Shown here one piece after another: positions 7,032 to 10,487 of a DNA stretch of 10,487 bases. The DNA lies in NCBI GenBank assembly GCA_017549325.1, contig JAFYVA010000011.1, forward strand, positions 1 to 10,487, in the 5' to 3' direction. Under the pieces are notes generated by a model. The model was not told the DNA's origin and did not search any database. It saw only the letters and a program-made list of their open reading frames with translations. How positions within the stretch are numbered: the stretch's first letter is position 1; the number at the start of each line of letters is the position of its first letter. The stretch is from Oscillospiraceae bacterium (GTDB lineage: Bacteria; Bacillota_A; Clostridia; Oscillospirales; Oscillospiraceae). The position numbers and the translations under genes are program-made.

Positions 7032-7052
7032 CGAATACGGAATCCGTATTCG
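7032..7052. promoter_or_regulatory. LysR-type operator, TRAP-side (ATAC-N7-GTAT within a 21-bp dyad)
   Basis: Perfect 10-bp arms, CGAATACGGA (7032-7041) and TCCGTATTCG (7043-7052), flank a single central base at 7042. Inside is ATAC (7035-7038), 7 nt, then GTAT (7046-7049), the same consensus as the site at 6919-6933. The centre is about 64 nt upstream of the predicted TRAP operon start at 7106, the usual location of a LysR recognition site. Confidence 0.75.
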
Positions 7053-7070
7053 CACATTCGCTTTATCTAT

Positions 7071-7099
7071 TGGACAAAAAACACCGCAGGATTTACTAT
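7071..7099 (+). promoter_or_regulatory. Candidate sigma-A promoter for the TRAP operon
   Basis: TGGACA (7071-7076; 5 of 6 to consensus) and TACTAT (7094-7099; 4 of 6) are spaced by 17 nt. The predicted start near 7106 gives a leader of about 55 nt before dctQ. The weak -10 fits a promoter that needs an activator. Confidence 0.65.
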
Positions 7100-7160
7100 T
7101 AAGGTATCACTCGTCCATGCTGCTGCAAGCTGCGAGTCTATTCCGAAAGGAGGGCCTGCC

Positions 7161-7751
7161 ATGGAAAAGAAAGGCAACGCCCCTAACCCCGCGTTGGTAC
7201 GCTTTGACAACGGGATTTTCAATGTAATGAAATGGATCTCCTACGTCTCCGCCGTCTGTCTGCTGGTTGTTACGCTGCTCTCCACCGCCGATGTGGTGGC
7301 CAGCAAGTTCTTCGGCAACAGTATCCCCAACGCCACATCTATCGTGACCTATCTCAACATCCCCGTGGTGTTCCTCTCCGCTGCCTTCGTGCAGTTGGAG
7401 CGCGGTCACACCCACATCGACCTGATCTATACCCACTTCCCCATGTGGGCACAGAAGCTGATCCACACCGTGGGCAACATCCTCGGTGTCGGCATCTCCG
7501 CTTTCATCGGCTACCGCGCCGTAACGCTGACCATTCAGAACTACGTTACCGTGGCCAAGAGTTCCTCTGCCATCAACGCCTTTGTCATCTGGCCCTTTGT
7601 GGCGCTGATCGCCCTGGGCTTCCTTCTGATGGCCGTGGCGTTCCTGTGGAGTCTCATCCGCGAGTTCGTGCTGCCGCCCCGTATGATGTTCGATCCCGCG
7701 GCTGCACCCGATGCCCCTGAGGCAATTCCCGGAGAGGAGGGACAGGCATGA
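7161..7751 (+). CDS. dctQ: TRAP transporter small membrane subunit (DctQ family)
   Basis: This 196-aa protein has the four-helix pattern of DctQ/SiaQ subunits, with hydrophobic stretches at about 24-44, 60-79, 97-118 and 138-165. The segment ERGHTHIDLI (80-89) after the second helix matches the family's conserved G-x-H-I-x-x-D motif. The Pro/Ala/Glu-rich tail (170-196) is probably cytoplasmic. With DctM it forms the membrane part of a secondary transporter driven by an ion gradient. AAAGGAGG lies 7 nt before the ATG. The stop overlaps the dctM start as ATGA, so the two are translationally coupled. It is the first gene of the plus-strand operon. The symbol names the family, not dicarboxylate specificity. 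Confidence 0.92.
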   Translation: MEKKGNAPNPALVRFDNGIFNVMKWISYVSAVCLLVVTLLSTADVVASKFFGNSIPNATSIVTYLNIPVVFLSAAFVQLERGHTHIDLIYTHFPMWAQKLIHTVGNILGVGISAFIGYRAVTLTIQNYVTVAKSSSAINAFVIWPFVALIALGFLLMAVAFLWSLIREFVLPPRMMFDPAAAPDAPEAIPGEEGQA

Positions 7752-9061
7752 CGCCTGATATGATTATTGGTTTGCTGGTCTTTGCCGGTATGCTGGCCCT
7801 CGTGCTGCTGGGTGTTCCCATCTTCCTGTCTATGCTGGCCGGCTCCTTCGTGGGCTTCATCCTGCTGGGCGGCGTGAAGATGATGGTGGTACAGTTTACC
7901 ACCGCTCCCTTCTCCCTCGGTGCCAACTACACCTACGCGGTGCTGCCGCTGTTTATGCTGGTGGGCTCACTAGCCAGCGTCACAGGCATCGCACAAGGCG
8001 CCTTCGACGCCATGCAGAAGTGGCTGGGCCGTATTCGCGGCGGCCTCCTCTACTCCGTCGTCTGCGCCAACGCCCTCTTCGGTGCCTGCTCCGGTATCTC
8101 CGTAGCCGGTAACGTGGTGTTCGGCCGTCTGGCAGTTCCCCAGCTGGAGCGTCAGGGCTACGATCAGAGCCTGTCTTACGGTACTGTTACCGGTGCCGGC
8201 GTGCTCTCTTCCCTCATTCCCCCCAGCGTGCCCATCATTCTGTGGTGTCTCGTAACCAATATGTCCATCGGCAACACGCTGATGTATGGTCTCAGCGCCG
8301 GTTTGATGATGGTGGTGCTGCTGTGCGTGTTCATCTTCATCTACTCTCTCGTAAAGCCCGGTAAGGTGCCCAACACGAAGGATCTGCCCAAGGTACCCTT
8401 CGTGGAGAAGGTGAAGTCCCTGCGCTACATCATCCCCATCCTGCTGGTGTTCGCGCTGATCATCGGCGGCTCCGTCTTCGGCTGGTTCCCCGCTACGGTG
8501 GGCGGCGCGGTGGCGGTATTTGCCCTGCTGATTTTCGCACTCATCAAGCGCACCCCCATTAAGGTCATCGGTCACTGCATCTGGGAAGCCGCCGTCATGA
8601 ACGCCGGTATGTTCCCCATCATCATGGCCGGTACGATCTTCAGCCGCTTCATCGCCCTGACGGGCCTTGCCGACGGTATGGCAGATCTGATCGCCGGTGC
8701 CAACGTACACCGCCTGCTGGTGTTCACCATGGTCATCCTCTTCTACCTCATCTGCGGCTGCGTGATGGACATCCCCTCCATCATTATCATCACCGTTCCC
8801 GTCATCTTCCCCCTGCTCACCGGTCTCGGCTTCAACGAGTACGTGCTGTGCGTGATGCTGGTGTTTATGTGTGACGTGGCCGGTATGACACCCCCTATCG
8901 GCATGAATGTGTTCGCCGTGTCCAACGCCTTGCAGGTGCGGCCTATGGCCATCTTCAAGGGCTGCGTTCCCTTCTTCATTTTGGACATCGTCTGCGTCTA
9001 CATCATGGCCATCTTCCCCCAAGTTGTGGAGTTCCTGCCCAAGCTTATGGGTATTAACTAA
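7748..9061 (+). CDS. dctM: TRAP transporter large membrane subunit (DctM family)
   Basis: This 437-aa protein is of standard DctM length and is hydrophobic throughout, consistent with about 12 membrane segments. Family signatures include VLPLFMLVGSLASVTGIA near residue 65, FGACSGISVAGNVVFGRLAVP near 115-135, VLSSLIPPSVPIILW near 155-170, and CDVAGMTPPIGMNVF near 375-390. This subunit is the elevator-type permease and receives substrate from DctP. The ATG overlaps the dctQ stop by 4 nt and is preceded by GGAGAGGAGG 7 nt upstream. There is no sign of frameshift, and no fusion to DctQ as seen in some TRAP systems. Confidence 0.95.
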   Translation: MTPDMIIGLLVFAGMLALVLLGVPIFLSMLAGSFVGFILLGGVKMMVVQFTTAPFSLGANYTYAVLPLFMLVGSLASVTGIAQGAFDAMQKWLGRIRGGLLYSVVCANALFGACSGISVAGNVVFGRLAVPQLERQGYDQSLSYGTVTGAGVLSSLIPPSVPIILWCLVTNMSIGNTLMYGLSAGLMMVVLLCVFIFIYSLVKPGKVPNTKDLPKVPFVEKVKSLRYIIPILLVFALIIGGSVFGWFPATVGGAVAVFALLIFALIKRTPIKVIGHCIWEAAVMNAGMFPIIMAGTIFSRFIALTGLADGMADLIAGANVHRLLVFTMVILFYLICGCVMDIPSIIIITVPVIFPLLTGLGFNEYVLCVMLVFMCDVAGMTPPIGMNVFAVSNALQVRPMAIFKGCVPFFILDIVCVYIMAIFPQVVEFLPKLMGIN

Positions 9062-9084
9062 AAATTATTTAGGAGGACAAGAAA

Positions 9085-10167
9085 ATGAAAAAGTTTTTTG
9101 CACTGATCCTTGCTCTGGTCATGGCACTGAGCCTCGTGGCCTGCGGCGAGAAGGCACCCGTTGCCGATGACAGCGCCCCCGCCGATGACGGCGCCGCCTC
9201 TTCCGGTTACGAGACCGTGGAGCTGATGTTCGCCACCACCTACAACGAGATGGAGAGCACCGGCGCTGCCATCAAGTACTTCACCGACTACATCACCGAG
9301 AAGTCCGGTGGTGCCATCACCTTCGACATCAAGTGGGGCGGCACGCTGGCCGGTACCGGTGAGGAGCTGAGCTTCCTGCAGGCCGGTGCTTTCGACATGA
9401 GCGTTCTGGGCCAGTCTCAGTACAGCAACGTCTTCCCCCTGCTGAACTTCCCCGGCCAGACCGACGGCAGCCAGCAGAAGTGCCTGGACTACTTCAACTA
9501 CATCGTCTATGAGAACGCTGAGACCGCCGCTCTGATCGAGGCTCAGGTTGAGGCTCAGGGCGTCAAGATGCTGGGCTTCATGGCCAACGGCGGTAACGCC
9601 TTCAACCTCAAGAGCGACATCACCACCCTCGAGGGCATGAAGGGCATGACTCTGGGTATCGCCATGAACCAGTCCGCTTTCAAGGAGCTGGGCTTCGGTA
9701 TCTACGATATGTTCCCCTGGGACGGCTATGAGGCTCTGTCCAAGGGTATGGCCGACTTCAGCTACATGGCCACCGGTCCTATGATCATGCTGAACTGGCA
9801 CGAGGTCACCCCCTTCTTCGTCGATGCCAACCAGTACACCGCCGGTAACTACTTCACCATCAGCCTGGATCGTTGGAACAGCCTGAGCGCTGAGGCACAG
9901 GCCCTGTTCGAGGAAGCTATGGCCGCTACCACCGAGTACAGCGTGGGTCTGGTTGACGAGCAGATGAAGATGGTCGAGGGCGCTCTGGCTGAGAAGGGCG
10001 GCAAGCTGTCCGCTCTGAACGAGGCTGACACCAAGCTGTTCAACGACCTGCTGTGGGGCTATGCCGTTACCGATGCTCGCGCTCTGGCCGCCAGCGGTAA
10101 CTGCTCCGCCGAGATGGAGACCGTCCTGGCTGCCTGCGCCGACTTCCTGCAGCTGCCTCTGGAATAA
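9085..10167 (+). CDS. dctP: TRAP transporter substrate-binding lipoprotein (DctP family)
   Basis: This 360-aa protein starts with a lipoprotein signal (MKKFFALILALVMALSLVAC) whose lipobox LVAC places the lipidated cysteine at residue 20. A low-complexity Ala/Asp/Ser linker (about 24-41) tethers it to the outer face of the membrane. The rest follows the DctP fold, including WGGTLAGTGEELSFLQAGAF (84-103) and the hinge segment TTLEGMKGMTLGIAM (180-194). DctP captures substrate and delivers it to the DctQM permease. Most DctP proteins carry an arginine in the motif G-x-K-x-R-V that pairs with a substrate carboxylate. Here the aligned stretch is GMTLGI (187-192), with Gly191 at that place. AGGAGG lies 8 nt before the ATG, a strong site that fits the need for excess binding protein. 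Confidence 0.92.
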   Translation: MKKFFALILALVMALSLVACGEKAPVADDSAPADDGAASSGYETVELMFATTYNEMESTGAAIKYFTDYITEKSGGAITFDIKWGGTLAGTGEELSFLQAGAFDMSVLGQSQYSNVFPLLNFPGQTDGSQQKCLDYFNYIVYENAETAALIEAQVEAQGVKMLGFMANGGNAFNLKSDITTLEGMKGMTLGIAMNQSAFKELGFGIYDMFPWDGYEALSKGMADFSYMATGPMIMLNWHEVTPFFVDANQYTAGNYFTISLDRWNSLSAEAQALFEEAMAATTEYSVGLVDEQMKMVEGALAEKGGKLSALNEADTKLFNDLLWGYAVTDARALAASGNCSAEMETVLAACADFLQLPLE

Positions 10168-10197
10168 GGATCTCTGTAGAGAAACCTATCATCACAT

Positions 10198-10227
10198 AAA
10201 AGAGGAGCCTTCGGGCTCCTCTTTTTT
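10198..10227 (+). terminator. Rho-independent terminator of the TRAP operon
   Basis: AGAGGAGCC (10201-10209) pairs with GGCTCCTCT (10214-10222) around a stable TTCG loop closed by C-G, with A/T flanks extending the stem. A run of T follows (10222-10227). It begins 30 nt past the dctP stop. Confidence 0.93.
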
Positions 10228-10233
10228 CTGTCC

Positions 10234-10487
10234 TTACGGAAAATAAGACACGCACCGCCTCTCCTTTGACGGGAAGGCGGTGCGTGTGTTGTCCATGTTG
10301 TTGATGATCCATGCACCCTGACCGAGGTAATTCAGGATCAGGCACCCCTTGACAAAAGGCCAGCTGCGGTAGATGTTCCCGCGGCCCACATGACCCATAT
10401 CGGAGTAGAGAGCCTCGGCACCGGTGGTGGCGAGGAAAACACTGCCGAGGATCATGAGTCCGGCCTTGTTATAGGGGCTGAAGAAAA
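10234..10487 (-). pseudogene. kup: Truncated Kup-family potassium transporter fragment
   Basis: Reading in from the right edge, the minus strand encodes [20 protein letters not shown] followed by [20 protein letters not shown] and [19 protein letters not shown]. These match the core of Kup/HAK/KT potassium-proton symporters, notably the TGAEALYADMGH and NYxGQGA blocks, which lie near the middle of a protein of about 600 aa or more. After NMDN the homology stops. The frame continues for 14 unrelated residues ([14 protein letters not shown] and a few more) to a TAA at 10236-10234. The C-terminal half is therefore absent, with no room for it before the TRAP terminator. The 5' part lies beyond the window. 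This is probably a broken gene at a rearrangement boundary; an assembly join is the alternative. Confidence 0.75.
10248..10287 (-). terminator. 12-bp hairpin at the kup truncation point, terminator-like on the minus strand
   Basis: ACACGCACCGCC (10248-10259) and GGCGGTGCGTGT (10276-10287) form a perfect 12-bp stem with a 16-nt loop. On the minus strand it is followed by CTTATTTTCC, a modest T-tract. The outer edge of the hairpin coincides with the last recognisable kup codon. It could terminate transcription entering from the right. Confidence 0.6.

Noticed and set aside
7970..9022. 350-codon minus-strand open frame opposite dctM
   Set aside because: The product is strongly His/Asp/Glu/Gly-rich, the expected reverse complement of a hydrophobic membrane protein gene.
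1..10487. CRISPR arrays, tRNA or rRNA genes, insertion sequences
   Set aside because: No regularly spaced direct repeats, RNA gene signatures, transposase motifs or paired terminal repeats were seen on either strand.

Overview
The window looks like chromosomal DNA from a GC-rich anaerobic Firmicute, most likely a gut clostridium of the Oscillospiraceae/Ruminococcaceae type. This rests on the housekeeping genes present (Mini-III RNase, RqcH/NFACT, and the UPF0237-UPF0210 pair), strong AAGGAG-type ribosome binding sites, and the resemblance of the kup fragment to clostridial Kup proteins. The assignment is inferred from gene content, not from a marker gene.

Bases 1-3660 hold a minus-strand housekeeping operon. 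A good sigma-A promoter (3628-3656) is followed by mrnC (Mini-III RNase), rqcH (ribosome rescue), a 90-aa ACT-domain protein and a PFL-like UPF0210 protein that runs off the left edge. mrnC and rqcH abut with no gap.

Bases 3727-10227 look like one accessory unit for uptake and metabolism of an unidentified small molecule. On the minus strand, a 480-aa double hot-dog (MaoC-like) protein and a nitroreductase-family flavoprotein form an operon that ends in a terminator at 4775-4810. A LysR-type regulator follows, with its own terminator at 3727-3752. On the plus strand, diverging from the MaoC-like gene, is a complete TRAP transporter in the order dctQ-dctM-dctP, ending in a UUCG-loop terminator.

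The 346-bp divergent region (6815-7160) is the most interesting non-coding part. It carries a sigma-A-like promoter in each direction. Upstream of each, centred at about -63 and -64 from the predicted start site, is a perfect ATAC-N7-GTAT element, the classic LysR-type recognition site. The simplest reading is that the cluster's LysR protein controls both operons from these two sites. Three further dyads lie in the same region.

The right edge (10234-10487, minus strand) carries a fragment of a Kup potassium transporter. Its homology stops abruptly where a 12-bp hairpin begins, leaving a truncated gene. This suggests a rearrangement or insertion boundary next to the TRAP cluster, or an assembly join.
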